Positions 9,264 through 18,483 of a stretch of 64,000 nt of DNA are shown here, one piece after another. This DNA is from JACCZX01 sp963807155 (GTDB lineage: Bacteria > Pseudomonadota > Gammaproteobacteria > Burkholderiales > Burkholderiaceae_F), in NCBI GenBank assembly GCA_963807155.1, contig CAWEAZ010000031.1:124001-188000 (forward strand). The letters are read 5' to 3'. The notes beneath the pieces were generated by a model, which saw only the letters and a list, made by a program, of their open reading frames with translations, was not told the origin of the DNA and ran no database searches. The translations under genes and the position numbers were made by a program. Each line of letters opens with the position of its first letter. The first letter of the stretch is position 1.

Positions 9264-10529
9264 TCAGCGTGGCGCGCTGGCAACTTTGGGCTGATCGGAG
9301 TAGATCAGTAGCGGTTTTCCGCCGGTAATCGTGTTGTCGTCGACGACGACTTTGATGACGTTTTTCGTGCTCGGCAGGTCGTACATCACGTCGAGCAAGA
9401 TGCTCTCGACGATCGACCGCAGCCCACGCGCGCCCGTTTTGCGTTTAAGCGCCTTGCGCGCGATTGCTTTCAGGCCGTCGTTACGGATTTCGAGCTCGAC
9501 GCTTTCCATCTGGAACAGCCGATGGAACTGCTTGATCAAAGCGTTCTTCGGTTCGACCAGGATTTCCACCAGCGCTTCTTCGCTCAATTCGTCGAGCGTC
9601 GCGATCACCGGCAGCCGGCCCACCAGCTCCGGAATCAGGCCGAACTTGATCAAGTCCTCGGGCTCGACATCGCGCAGCAGCTCACCGACCGCGCGGTCGC
9701 TCTGGCTCGTCACACTGGCGGAAAACCCGATCCCGCTCTTTTCGGAGCGGTTACGAATGATCTTTTCGAGTCCGTCAAAAGCGCCGCCGCAGATGAACAG
9801 AATGTTCGTCGTGTCAATTTGCACGAAGTCCTGGTTCGGATGCTTGCGCCCGCCTTGCGGTGGCACCGAAGCGATCGTCCCTTCAACCAGCTTGAGCAAC
9901 GCCTGCTGCACGCCTTCGCCCGACACATCCCGGGTGATCGACGGGTTGTCGCTCTTGCGCGAAATCTTGTCGATCTCGTCGATGTAAACGATGCCGCGCT
10001 GAGCTTTTTCAACCTCGTAATTGCAGTTTTGCAGCAGCTTCTGAATGATGTTTTCGACGTCCTCGCCGACGTATCCGGCTTCGGTCAACGTCGTCGCGTC
10101 CGCGATCACGAAGGGCACGTTCAGCAGCCGCGCCAGCGTCTGCGCCAGCAGCGTCTTGCCCGACCCGGTCGGGCCGATCAGCAGGATGTTGCTCTTGGCA
10201 AGCTCGATGTCATCCTTCGAGCCCATGTGCTTCAGCCGCTTGTAGTGGTTGTACACGGCAACCGACAGGATCCGCTTGGCCTTGTCCTGCCCGATGACGT
10301 ACTGGTCAAGAATCGTTCCGATCTCGCGCGGCGTCGGCAGATCGGACTTGATCGCGCCCGAGCCGGCTTCGGTCGTCGTCTCGTCGCGGATGATGTCGTT
10401 ACAAAGATCGATGCACTCGTCGCAGATGAATACCGACGGTCCGGCAATCAGCTTCTTGACTTCATGCTGACTCTTGCCGCAGAACGAGCAGTACAGAAGT
10501 TTTTCGCTCGAGCCCTTTTTGTCCGACAT
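9264..10529 (-). CDS. clpX: ClpX, ATP-dependent unfoldase subunit of ClpXP
   Basis: Hexameric AAA+ unfoldase that feeds tagged proteins into ClpP. The 421-residue protein opens with the zinc-binding domain (CSFCGKS then CDECIDLC), then Walker A GPTGSGKTLLAQ and Walker B YIDEIDKIS. The conserved IGF-type loop for docking to ClpP appears as SGIGFSASV. A sensor-2 region GARGLRSIVE is also present. It lies 31 bases downstream of clpP, the standard clpP-clpX-lon order. The frame is intact and the length is typical. Confidence 0.96.
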   Translation of the reverse strand: MSDKKGSSEKLLYCSFCGKSQHEVKKLIAGPSVFICDECIDLCNDIIRDETTTEAGSGAIKSDLPTPREIGTILDQYVIGQDKAKRILSVAVYNHYKRLKHMGSKDDIELAKSNILLIGPTGSGKTLLAQTLARLLNVPFVIADATTLTEAGYVGEDVENIIQKLLQNCNYEVEKAQRGIVYIDEIDKISRKSDNPSITRDVSGEGVQQALLKLVEGTIASVPPQGGRKHPNQDFVQIDTTNILFICGGAFDGLEKIIRNRSEKSGIGFSASVTSQSDRAVGELLRDVEPEDLIKFGLIPELVGRLPVIATLDELSEEALVEILVEPKNALIKQFHRLFQMESVELEIRNDGLKAIARKALKRKTGARGLRSIVESILLDVMYDLPSTKNVIKVVVDDNTITGGKPLLIYSDQPKVASAPR

Positions 10530-10560
10530 ATTCCTGCTGAAAGTCCCCGGGGTGCGTGGC

Positions 10561-11196
10561 CTATGGCTGTTCGGCTCGGCTAACGAAGATTTTGTCGATC
10601 AACCCGTACTTTACGGCATCGTCGGCCGACATGAAGTTGTCGCGATCGGTGTCTTTCGCGATCTTCTCGACCGGTTGACCGGTGCGTTCAGAGAGAATCT
10701 TGTTCAGCCGCTCGCGCAGATACAGAATCTCCTTGGCGTGTATCTCGATATCGGCTGCCTGCCCCTGAACGCCGCCCATTGGTTGGTGAATCATGATGCG
10801 CGAGTTGGGCAGCGAGTAGCGCTTGCCCTTGGCGCCGGCGGCAAGCAGGAAAGATCCCATGCTGGCGGCCACGCCGATGCAGATCGATGAAACATCGGGC
10901 TTGACGAACTGCATCGTGTCGAAAATCGCAAATCCCGCGCTGACCGATCCTCCGGGCGAGTTGATGTAAAGAGAGATGTCCTTATCCGGGTTCTCGGATT
11001 CAAGAAATAAAAGCTGTGCGACCACCAGGTTGGCCGTCTGCTCGGTTATCGGCCCCACGATGAACACCACTCGGTCGCGCAGCAGGCGCGAGTAGATGTC
11101 GTAGGCGCGCTCGCCGCGCCCGCTCTGCTCGATGACGATCGGCACCATGCCGAGGCCTTGTGGCTCCATGGCGGTGCTCATCTGCGTTGTGCTCAT
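10561..11196 (-). CDS. clpP: ClpP, serine protease subunit of ClpXP/ClpAP
   Basis: Tetradecameric cytoplasmic serine protease. With the start at 11196 it has 211 residues, with the nucleophile at Ser112 (GVAASMGSFLL) and the catalytic His at about 137 (IMIHQPMGG). The start 11196 is preferred because GAGGT stands 8 bases upstream. An ATG at 11211 that overlaps the tig stop (ATGA) would add five residues, so either is possible. It follows tig directly and precedes clpX. Confidence 0.95.
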   Translation of the reverse strand: MSTTQMSTAMEPQGLGMVPIVIEQSGRGERAYDIYSRLLRDRVVFIVGPITEQTANLVVAQLLFLESENPDKDISLYINSPGGSVSAGFAIFDTMQFVKPDVSSICIGVAASMGSFLLAAGAKGKRYSLPNSRIMIHQPMGGVQGQAADIEIHAKEILYLRERLNKILSERTGQPVEKIAKDTDRDNFMSADDAVKYGLIDKIFVSRAEQP

Positions 11197-11207
11197 TACC
11201 GGATACC

Positions 11208-12555
11208 TCATTTACCTTTATGCCCCATCAACTCGTCGAACTCGATCGGCGTGTCGACAACCTTTGCGCGCTGTAACACCCAGTTGGTAACGTTGTCCTC
11301 GAGCGCAACGGTTTCAAGGTCAGCAAGCCGCTTGCGATCCGACAAGTACCAGTTAATCACATCCTGCGGCTTTTCATAGCTCTGTGCAATCTCCTCAACC
11401 AGCTTGCGGATCTGATCAGGCCGCGATTGCAGGTTATTTGCGCGCACGACTTCGCCCAGCAACAGGCCCAGGCGCACACGACGTTCCGCCTCTGGTGCAA
11501 ACAAATCGAGCGGCAGCGGCGCATCCTTGGCCGCCATCCCGCGAGCAATCAGATCGCTGCGAGCACCCTCGGCCAACCGTTGCTTTTCCGACTCAACCAG
11601 CGATTTCGGCACGTCAAACGAGCTTGTCGCAAGCAACGCGGCCATCACCTGATCCTTGGTGCGAGCTTTCAGGCGCGAGGCGACTTCGCGCCCGAGATTG
11701 TTCGCTGATTTCGGTTCGCATTTTCGTGACATCGCCGTCGGCGACGCCCAGCGAGCGCGCAAACTCCGCATCGATCGGCGCTAACACCGGTTGCTTCAAC
11801 TGCTTGACCGTCACTTCAAACGTGACGGCCTTGCCGGCCAACGCCTGCGCGCCGTAGTTGGCCGGAAACGTCAGCGGAAACGTCTTGCTTTGTCCGGGCG
11901 CCATTCCGCGCACCGCCGCCTCGAACTCCGGCAGCATGCGGCCCTCGCCCAGCGTGAATTTGAAATCGTCCGCTTGCCCACCCTCAAACGGTTGCCCGGC
12001 ATTCTCGCCCTCGGCATACGTACCCTTGAAGTCGATTGTTACCGCATCGTCATCCTGCGCCGCGCGCTGCACGTCTTCAAAGGTCGCGCGTTGCTTGCGC
12101 ATGATGTGCAACGTGCGATCGATTTCGGCCTCGCCGATCGAACACGTTGCGCGCTGCACTTCGGCGCCGGATAAGTCTCCCACGCTGATGTCTGGATAAA
12201 TCTCGAAAGTTGCTGAAAACGTCAAGTCCTTGGCACTGTCGGTCGCCTGGTTATCGCCATCGGTGACCGGACGCGCTTCGAGACGCGGCTGCCCTGCGAC
12301 TTTCAAGTTGCTCGCCGTTACCGCCGAGTTGAAAGCTTCGCCAACCTTGTCGTTCAGCACTTCAGCTTGCACTTGTGCGCCGTAGGTCTGTTCGACCATC
12401 TTGATCGGCACCTTGCCCGGCCGAAAGCCGGGCATCTTCATGCCGCGCGCGAGCTTGGCGAGTCGCGTCTTCACTTCCTGTTCGATCGCGGCCGCCGGAA
12501 CGGTCAGATCGACACGGCGCTCAAGCGCGCTAAGGGACTGTATGGTCTGTTGCAT
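11208..12555 (-). CDS. tig: Trigger factor, ribosome-associated chaperone, one frameshift in this sequence
   Basis: Binds the ribosome exit tunnel and nascent chains and has peptidyl-prolyl isomerase activity. The N-terminal ribosome-binding signature appears as GFRPGKVPIKMVEQ near residue 45. The FKBP-like domain shows VTIDFKGTYAEGENAGQPFEGG, and the helical C-terminal arms follow. The reading frame changes near 11700: the upstream piece runs to MRTEISE and the downstream piece resumes at NLGREVASRLKARTKD. One missing base restores the family sequence. tig is usually intact, so an assembly error is likely. It starts only 22 bases after the tRNA-Leu 3' end and its stop overlaps the longer clpP start option. 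Confidence 0.9.
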
Positions 12556-12577
12556 TCTTAATCGTTGAATTCGTCTG

Positions 12578-12664
12578 TGGTGCGAAGGGGGGGACTCGAA
12601 CCCCCACGCCGGTGAAGGCGTCAGGACCTAAACCTGGTGCGTCTACCAATTTCGCCACCTTCGC
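12578..12664 (-). tRNA. tRNA-Leu (anticodon UAG)
   Basis: An 87-base class II tRNA with a variable arm and encoded CCA. The acceptor stem GCGAAGG pairs with CCTTCGC, and the anticodon loop TTTAGGT gives TAG. The T arm reads GGGGGTTCGAGTCCCCC. The outermost anticodon-stem pair reads C opposite A, a possible mismatch or base error. It precedes tig by 22 bases on the same strand. Confidence 0.95.
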
Positions 12665-12712
12665 GGCGCAATGCTGATGTCGCTATCGCTCGCGACTCTC
12701 GAAAACGGCGCG

Positions 12713-12718
12713 ATTCTA
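12713..12718 (-). promoter_or_regulatory. Candidate -10 box for tRNA-Leu/tig
   Basis: TAGAAT on the minus strand lies about 49 bases before the tRNA-Leu 5' end, in the gap shared with the divergent hpnC. No convincing -35 hexamer was found at the usual spacing. The call is tentative. Confidence 0.25.
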
Positions 12719-12772
12719 GCGGAAGCGTTGCAGCAGCTCAGTCACGTAACAAGCTGTGATAGCTTCAACGCC

Positions 12773-13583
12773 ATGAGTGTCGGCCACTACGAAAACTTTC
12801 CGGTTGCATCGTGGCTGATGCCCGCACACCTACGGCCGGCGGTGCGCGCGATCTATCGGTTCGCGCGCACGGCAGATGACCTTGCCGATGAAGGCGATGC
12901 GACTCCCACCGAACGCCTGTCGGCGCTCGACGCTTTGCGAGCGCAGCTGCGCGCGATCGAAATCGGTGCGGCGTCCGATTGGGCGGATCTCGCCGCCGCG
13001 ATTCGACGAGCATCAGCTGCAACTGCCGCTGTTTCACGACCTGCTGTCTGCGTTCTCGCAAGACGTCGTCACGCTGCGCTACGACTCTTTCGAAACCCTG
13101 AGCGATTACTGCCGCCGCTCGGCTAACCCGGTCGGCCGTCTGTTGTTGCAGCTCTTTCGCCGCAGCGAAGCGGAGCTTCTGCAGCAGTCGGATGCGATCT
13201 GCACCGGCTTGCAGCTGGCCAATTTCTGGCAGGACGTCGCGATCGATTGGCGAAAGGGCCGCGTGTACCTGCCGCAGCACGATCTAACTACGTTCGGCGT
13301 CAGCGAGGCGCAAATTGCGCGTGGCACTGTCGATCAGGGGTGGCGGAGCCTGATGGCGTTCGAAGTTCAGCGTACCCGCGACCTTCTGCAACGCGGTGCG
13401 CCGCTCGCGCGCGCTCTCGGTGGAAGAATCGGACTCGAGCTGCGGCTGGTAGTGCAAGGCGGGCTACGCATTCTCGAGCGAATCGATGCCGTCAATGGCG
13501 ACGTGTTTTCGCGTCGCCCGACGCTGTCGGCCCGCGATTGGACGTTAATGGGCTGGCGCGCGCTGCAACCGTTGCCGACATGA
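12773..13583 (+). CDS. hpnC: Squalene synthesis protein HpnC (hydroxysqualene synthase), one frameshift in this sequence
   Basis: Squalene/phytoene-synthase-like enzyme of the HpnCDE route, which converts presqualene diphosphate to hydroxysqualene for hopanoids. Start MSVGHYENFPVASWLMP at 12773 matches the family. The first Asp-rich motif is RTADDLADEGD and the second region is NFWQDVAIDWRKGRVYLP. The frame shifts near 12998: the first piece reads to WADLAAAIR and the next resumes at DEHQLQLPLFHDLL, so one base is missing there. The stop overlaps a potential hpnD start (ATGA). The partner enzymes HpnD and HpnE follow; squalene-hopene cyclase is not in the window. Confidence 0.9.
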
Positions 13584-14530
13584 CGCCGGATGAGTATTGC
13601 CAGCCTGCGAAGCGCGGTCGCGCTTCGCGCTCCCTTGAAGCAGCCGCGGCGCGAAGCGCGCCGCGCTGCTTTTTGCTGGCTGCGAGTTGCGCGATGACGC
13701 CCGACGAGTACTGCCAGCAAAAAGCAGCCGGTAGCGGATCGAGCTTCTATTACTCGTTCTTGTTCTTGCCGCCGGAACGTCGCCGCGCGATCACCGCCGT
13801 ATACGCCTACTGCCGCGAAGTCGACGACGTCGTCGATGAAGTCAGCGATGCCACGGCCGCCGAAGCAACACTCGCCTGGTGGCGAACGGAGATCGCACAG
13901 TTGTTCGAGGGGCACCCCACTCATCCGGTGTCGCGAGCCCTGCAGCCGTTTATCGGCGGCGCGTTCGGAATTACCGAGGCGCGGCTGATCGCCGTGCTCG
14001 AAGGGATGCAGATCGATCTGCGCCAGAACCGATTTCTCGACTACCCGGCTTTGCAGCGCTATGCGCATCTGGTGGCTGGAGTTGTCGGTGAAATGTCGGC
14101 GAGCATTTTCGGCTACCGCGATCCGCAAACTTTGCAGTACGCGACCCGCCTCGGGCTTGCGCTGCAGCTGATCAACATCATTCGCGACATCGGCGACGAT
14201 GCGCGGCGCGGGCGCATTTACCTTCCCCTCGACGAGATGCAGCGGTTCGACGTCAAGGCATCCGACGTCTTGGCGGCGCGGTACGTCGACGGTTTTGTGC
14301 CGCTGATGCGCTTTCAGGCGGCGCGCGCGCGTGCTACGTATCAAGAAGCGCTGGTGCTGCTGCCTGCGGACGATCGCAAAGCGCAACGGCCGGGACTGAT
14401 GATGGGTGCGATCTACTCGGCGCTGCTGACAGAGATCGAGCGCGACAACTTTCAGGTATTGCACCAACGCATTGCGTTGACACCTCTGCGAAAGATGTGG
14501 ATCGCATGGCGCACGTGGGTGCGCGGTTGA
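13580..14530 (+). CDS. hpnD: Presqualene diphosphate synthase HpnD, with a duplicated N-terminus
   Basis: Condenses two farnesyl diphosphates to presqualene diphosphate. Family motifs are SSFYYSFLFLPPERR, YCREVDDVVDE and the second Asp-rich block NIIRDIGDDARRGRIYLP. The usual family start, MTPDEYCQQKA, lies at 13694. The same eight residues MTPDEYCQ are also encoded at 13580, where the ATG overlaps the hpnC stop. The two copies differ at three bases, all silent, and are exactly 38 codons apart. The intervening 90 bases are GC-rich and palindromic and encode an Arg/Ala-rich stretch. Translation from 13580 gives 316 residues; from 13694 it gives 278, the usual length. Confidence 0.92.
   Translation: MTPDEYCQPAKRGRASRSLEAAAARSAPRCFLLAASCAMTPDEYCQQKAAGSGSSFYYSFLFLPPERRRAITAVYAYCREVDDVVDEVSDATAAEATLAWWRTEIAQLFEGHPTHPVSRALQPFIGGAFGITEARLIAVLEGMQIDLRQNRFLDYPALQRYAHLVAGVVGEMSASIFGYRDPQTLQYATRLGLALQLINIIRDIGDDARRGRIYLPLDEMQRFDVKASDVLAARYVDGFVPLMRFQAARARATYQEALVLLPADDRKAQRPGLMMGAIYSALLTEIERDNFQVLHQRIALTPLRKMWIAWRTWVRG
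13604..13693. repeat. Palindromic insertion between two copies of the hpnD start
   Basis: Two hairpins lie in tandem: a perfect 9-base-pair stem with a 4-base loop (13607-13615 with 13620-13628), and a 14-base-pair stem with one bulged C and a 3-base loop (13639-13670). A further 16-base inverted repeat pairs 13665-13680 with 13713-13728 inside hpnD. Flanking copies of the first 24 hpnD bases (13580-13603 and 13694-13717) differ only silently. The layout resembles a REP/BIME-type element inserted in frame, but no family was identified. Confidence 0.6.
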
Positions 14531-15867
14531 GCGCCTCGCGAAGAATTGCGGTTATCGGCGCCGGCTGGGCCGGATGCGCAGCGGCGGCCGAGCTAGCTGC
14601 CGATGGAGTCGCGGTGACGCTGCTCGAAGCAAGCGACGAGCTCGGCGGTCGCGCTCGGCGGCTGCCACTCGAATTGGCGGGACATTGGCACACCCTGGAC
14701 AACGGCCAGCACTTGCTGTTGGGCGCGTACACCGAAACGGCAGCTTTACTAGAGCGGCTGCACGTTGCGCTTGACACCGCTGTCGAGCGGCGTCCGTTCG
14801 AAATGCGCTATCCGGATGGATTTCGCTTGCAAGCCGCACGGCTGCCGGCACCGTGGCATCTGGCGACTGCGTTGCTTGCCGCCCGTGGTCTGAGATTCTC
14901 GGATCGATCGGCGCTGATCGGTTTACTTCGTACGTTAAAGAAATCTCGCTGGAATGTTGGTAACGACCGCAGCATCACCGAGTGGCTGCACGAATGCGGC
15001 CAGACATCGCAGGTGGTTCGACGGGTTTGGCGGCCGCTGGCGCTGGCTGCGCTCAATACGCCTCTCGAGCGGGCCTCGGCGCAGATCTTCGCCAACGTGT
15101 TGCGCGATTCGCTCGGCGCCGTGGGCTCTGCCAGCGACATGTGGTTGCCGCGCGCCGATCTTTCAGCGCTATTTCCCGACGCGGTCGAGCGTTATCTCGT
15201 GGCGCACGGGGGTGAAGTTCGCCGCGATGCGCGAGTTGAGCGAGTTGTCCGCAGCGGGCCTAACGAGCCGTTTGAGCTTCTATTGCGGAACGAGCCCGAG
15301 CGAACCATCGCGGTCGACGCTGTCGTCTACGCCGCCGCCCCCACCCACCTTGAGCACATCATGGGGCGCAGCCATGCATTGAGCGCGACCTACGAAGCGC
15401 TAGCACGCTTCGAGCATGAGCCGATCTACACCGTCTACCTGAAATACGCGCCGACCGTCGGCATCGCGCGCGGCTTCAGCGCGCTGCTCGACGACGCACC
15501 GAAGCGCCGGTACGCGCAGTGGATCTTCGACCGTGGCGCCTTCGATCGCCGTAACCAAGGTGTGCTCGCTGCGGTCATCAGCTCGAGCGGGCCGCACGAA
15601 GCCGAGTCGCTGGAAGGCGTTTGCCAGGCAGTGGCACAGCAATTGACTGAAGATCTTGGTTTGCCGGCGCCTTTCGATGCACGCGCGATCGCGGACCGGC
15701 GCGCAACGCTGGCCGCCGTACCCCACTTGCACCGCCCTGCGAATCGAACGGAAACGCCGGGCTTCGTTATCGCAGGGGACTGGACGGAGTCCGACTATCC
15801 ATCGACGCTCGAAACTGCCGTGCGCAGCGGCCGTGATGCTGCACGCGCGCTTCTGAGCAAGCCTTAG
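14497..15867 (+). CDS. hpnE: Hydroxysqualene dehydroxylase HpnE (FAD amine-oxidase fold)
   Basis: Reduces hydroxysqualene to squalene, the last step of the HpnCDE route. The N-terminus carries the FAD-binding dinucleotide fold IAVIGAGWAGCAAAAELA followed by LLEASDELGGRAR. The C-terminal flavin motif reads GFVIAGDWTESDYPSTLETAV. Its 456 residues are slightly longer than typical. The ATG at 14497 overlaps the end of hpnD by 34 bases; in-frame starts at 14506, 14515 (GTG) or 14527 (TTG) are alternatives. It converges on radA with a 4-base overlap of stop codons. Confidence 0.9.
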   Translation: MDRMAHVGARLSASRRIAVIGAGWAGCAAAAELAADGVAVTLLEASDELGGRARRLPLELAGHWHTLDNGQHLLLGAYTETAALLERLHVALDTAVERRPFEMRYPDGFRLQAARLPAPWHLATALLAARGLRFSDRSALIGLLRTLKKSRWNVGNDRSITEWLHECGQTSQVVRRVWRPLALAALNTPLERASAQIFANVLRDSLGAVGSASDMWLPRADLSALFPDAVERYLVAHGGEVRRDARVERVVRSGPNEPFELLLRNEPERTIAVDAVVYAAAPTHLEHIMGRSHALSATYEALARFEHEPIYTVYLKYAPTVGIARGFSALLDDAPKRRYAQWIFDRGAFDRRNQGVLAAVISSSGPHEAESLEGVCQAVAQQLTEDLGLPAPFDARAIADRRATLAAVPHLHRPANRTETPGFVIAGDWTESDYPSTLETAVRSGRDAARALLSKP

Positions 15868-17222
15868 TCGCCTCGTACGCGCGCCAACGCGTGTTCCACG
15901 CGATCGACCGCAATCACTTCGAGCCCTTCGATCGACTGCTTCGGCGCGTTCTGCTTTGGGATCAGCGCCATCGAAAAGCCGAGCTTCGCCGCCTCGCGGA
16001 GCCGCTCCTGTCCGCGCGGCGCAGGCCTCACCTCGCCCGCCAGACCGACTTCCCCAAAGGCAATCAAGCCGCGCGGCAGCGGCTTGTCGCGCATCGATGA
16101 AACCACCGCCAGCAACACGGGCAGATCCGCCGCGGGTTCGCCAATGCGGACGCCGCCGACCGCATTAACGAAAACGTCTTGATCGAAGGCGGCGATGCCC
16201 GCGTGGCGATGCAGGACAGCGAGCAGCATCGCCAGTCGCTGTTGATCAAGTCCGACCGAAAGTCGGCGCGGATTTGGCACATGCGCAGCGTCGACCAGCG
16301 CCTGAATTTCGACCAGTAGCGGTCGCGTCCCCTCCTGCGTTGCCATCACACACGTGCCGGCGACCTGCACATCGTGCTTAGACAGAAACAGCGCCGACGG
16401 ATTACTAACGCCCTTAAGCCCGCGATCGGTCATCGCAAATACGCCGAGCTCGTTGACCGCGCCGAAACGGTTCTTGAATGCACGAATCAGCCGGAACGAC
16501 GAGTGAGACTCGCCTTCGAAGTACAACACTGTATCGACCATATGTTCGAGGACGCGTGGCCCGGCCAGCGAGCCATCCTTGGTCACGTGGCCGATCATGA
16601 TTAGCGTCAGCCCCGATTGTTTCGCCAGGCGCGTCAGCTGCGCGGCGCATTCGCGCACCTGCGCCACGGAGCCGGGCGCTGACTGCAGCTGTTCCGAGTA
16701 CAGCGTCTGAATCGAATCGATCACCAATACCGACGGCTTCTCAGTGCCGACCGTTGCCACGATGCGCTCCAGCGAAATCTCTGACAGTAGGCGAACCCGT
16801 GCCGCGTCGACTCCAAGCCGCCTCGCGCGCAGAGCGACCTGCGCGGCCGACTCCTCCCCGCTGACGTACAGCACTGCAGCCTTCGATGACAGCGCCGCGA
16901 GCGACTGTAGTAGGAGCGTCGACTTGCCAATACCGGGATCGCCCCCGATCAACACGACACCGCCCTCAACAAACCCGCCGCCCAACACACGGTCGAACTC
17001 GTCGATGCCGGAGGCGATGCGCGGCATCTCGCGCGCCTGCACGTCGCCCAGCGATTGTGTGGGTGCATTGGATACAAGCGCGCCGTAACGATGCTCGGTC
17101 GGCGCCTCCACGCGTGCCTCCGAAAGCGAGTTCCATGCATTGCAATGCGGACACTGGCCCTGCCACTTCAAGCTCGCGCCGCCACACTCGGCGCAGACAA
17201 ATTGTGTTTTTGCCTTCGCCAT
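15864..17222 (-). CDS. radA: DNA repair protein RadA (Sms)
   Basis: RecA-like ATPase and branch-migration helicase in recombination. The 452-residue protein starts with a C4 zinc finger (CAECGGASLKWQGQCPHC). The RecA-like ATPase core follows with Walker A GGDPGIGKST and the RadA-specific KNRFG motif, then a Lon-protease-like C-terminal domain (PLPRGLIAFGEVGLAGEV). It lies 3 bases downstream of alr, suggesting an alr-radA operon. Intact. Confidence 0.95.
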   Translation of the reverse strand: MAKAKTQFVCAECGGASLKWQGQCPHCNAWNSLSEARVEAPTEHRYGALVSNAPTQSLGDVQAREMPRIASGIDEFDRVLGGGFVEGGVVLIGGDPGIGKSTLLLQSLAALSSKAAVLYVSGEESAAQVALRARRLGVDAARVRLLSEISLERIVATVGTEKPSVLVIDSIQTLYSEQLQSAPGSVAQVRECAAQLTRLAKQSGLTLIMIGHVTKDGSLAGPRVLEHMVDTVLYFEGESHSSFRLIRAFKNRFGAVNELGVFAMTDRGLKGVSNPSALFLSKHDVQVAGTCVMATQEGTRPLLVEIQALVDAAHVPNPRRLSVGLDQQRLAMLLAVLHRHAGIAAFDQDVFVNAVGGVRIGEPAADLPVLLAVVSSMRDKPLPRGLIAFGEVGLAGEVRPAPRGQERLREAAKLGFSMALIPKQNAPKQSIEGLEVIAVDRVEHALARVRGD

Positions 17223-17225
17223 GCT

Positions 17226-18317
17226 TCAGCTATTGATCTCAGTGACCGGCACACGCGGCGCCAGCGCGCACATCAATTCATACCCAACGGTGCCGCACAC
17301 ATTCGCAACTTCATCGATCGGGAGGTTCTTGCCCCACAGCTCGACGTCGCTGCCAACAGTGGCGTGCGGCGCCAACGTCAAGTCGACGGTGATCATGTCC
17401 ATCGACACACGACCGGCAATGGGTACCCGAACGCCGTCGATCAGCACCGAGGTTCCATCGGGTGCATGGCGCGGATAGCCATCGGCATAGCCGCACGCGA
17501 CGACGCCGATGCGAATCGGACGCGGTGCCAGAAATCTTGATCCGTAGCCGACTGCTTGCCCGGCGTTCAGGCTCTGTACTGCAATCAAGCGCGAGTGCAA
17601 CGCCATCGCAGGCGCAACACCGAGCTCTGCGGCGGTATGTGACTCGTCGGTCGCAGCACCATACAACGCGATGCCCGGCCGCACCGAGTTGCCCTGCACT
17701 TCGGGCCGCAAGAACAACGCCGCCGAATTGGCAAAGCTGCGCGGCTCCGGCCAGTCACCGGCAATACTTTGCAGCGCAGCCATTTGCTCTGCCACCTCCG
17801 TGGGACCGCTGGCACCGGCCGCTCGGTCTGCGTTGGCAAAATGAATCATTAGCGTCAATTGCGCAACGTTCGTGCACGCCTTGAGCCGCGCGTAGGCCGC
17901 GTGGGCCTGGCGTGAATCAAAGCCTAGCCGGTTCATTCCTGTATTCAGCTTCATATAGACATCGATCGGTACCGGCAAGCGCGCGCGCTCGAGCATGTCG
18001 ATCTGCGACGCTTCGTGCACAACGACCGTCAACTTCAACGACGACGCCGTCTCTAGCTCGCGCGCCTCGAAACATCCTTCGAGTAGCAGGATCGGCCGCG
18101 ACCATCCGGCATCACGAGCGCGCTGCGCCTCATCCAGATCAAGCAATGCAAGCCCGTCAGCTTCTGCAAACGCGCGTGCGGCGCGCACCAGCCCGTGTCC
18201 ATAGGCGTTTGCCTTCACGACAGCCCATACGAACCGTCCGCGCGCGTGCCGGCGTGCGAGCGCGAGATTGCGGCGCATCGCAAGCAAGTCGATAACGGCG
18301 GAAATCGGGCGTGGCAT
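17226..18317 (-). CDS. alr: Alanine racemase
   Basis: PLP enzyme that interconverts L- and D-alanine for peptidoglycan. The PLP lysine lies in AVVKANAYGHG near residue 34. The conserved Arg/Tyr regions are visible in MNRLGF, VRPGIALYGA and GRVSMDMITVDL. Its 363 residues are standard. It precedes radA and is divergent from lplT across a 166-base gap. Whether it is biosynthetic or catabolic cannot be told from sequence; the genome context suggests housekeeping. Confidence 0.95.
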   Translation of the reverse strand: MPRPISAVIDLLAMRRNLALARRHARGRFVWAVVKANAYGHGLVRAARAFAEADGLALLDLDEAQRARDAGWSRPILLLEGCFEARELETASSLKLTVVVHEASQIDMLERARLPVPIDVYMKLNTGMNRLGFDSRQAHAAYARLKACTNVAQLTLMIHFANADRAAGASGPTEVAEQMAALQSIAGDWPEPRSFANSAALFLRPEVQGNSVRPGIALYGAATDESHTAAELGVAPAMALHSRLIAVQSLNAGQAVGYGSRFLAPRPIRIGVVACGYADGYPRHAPDGTSVLIDGVRVPIAGRVSMDMITVDLTLAPHATVGSDVELWGKNLPIDEVANVCGTVGYELMCALAPRVPVTEINS

Positions 18318-18483
18318 CGGAATTAAATGAGGAATTGACGCTCAATAGCATAGTGCCGCGTGTCATCGGTCGAGCGTAAGTGCGTGATATAACGCCGGAA
18401 AAGCGCAGCATCAAGCACGACACCAAGCGCACAACTTTTTGGGAGACGGTTCGCTTGTTGCCACAGCACCAGGCCTTCGCGCC

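Noticed and set aside
9522..10583. Long plus-strand frame of 353 codons opposite clpX
   Set aside because: It lies wholly antisense to clpX, has no family features, and reflects GC-rich codon bias. Similar frames opposite lon, radA, hpnD and rimO were dismissed for the same reason.
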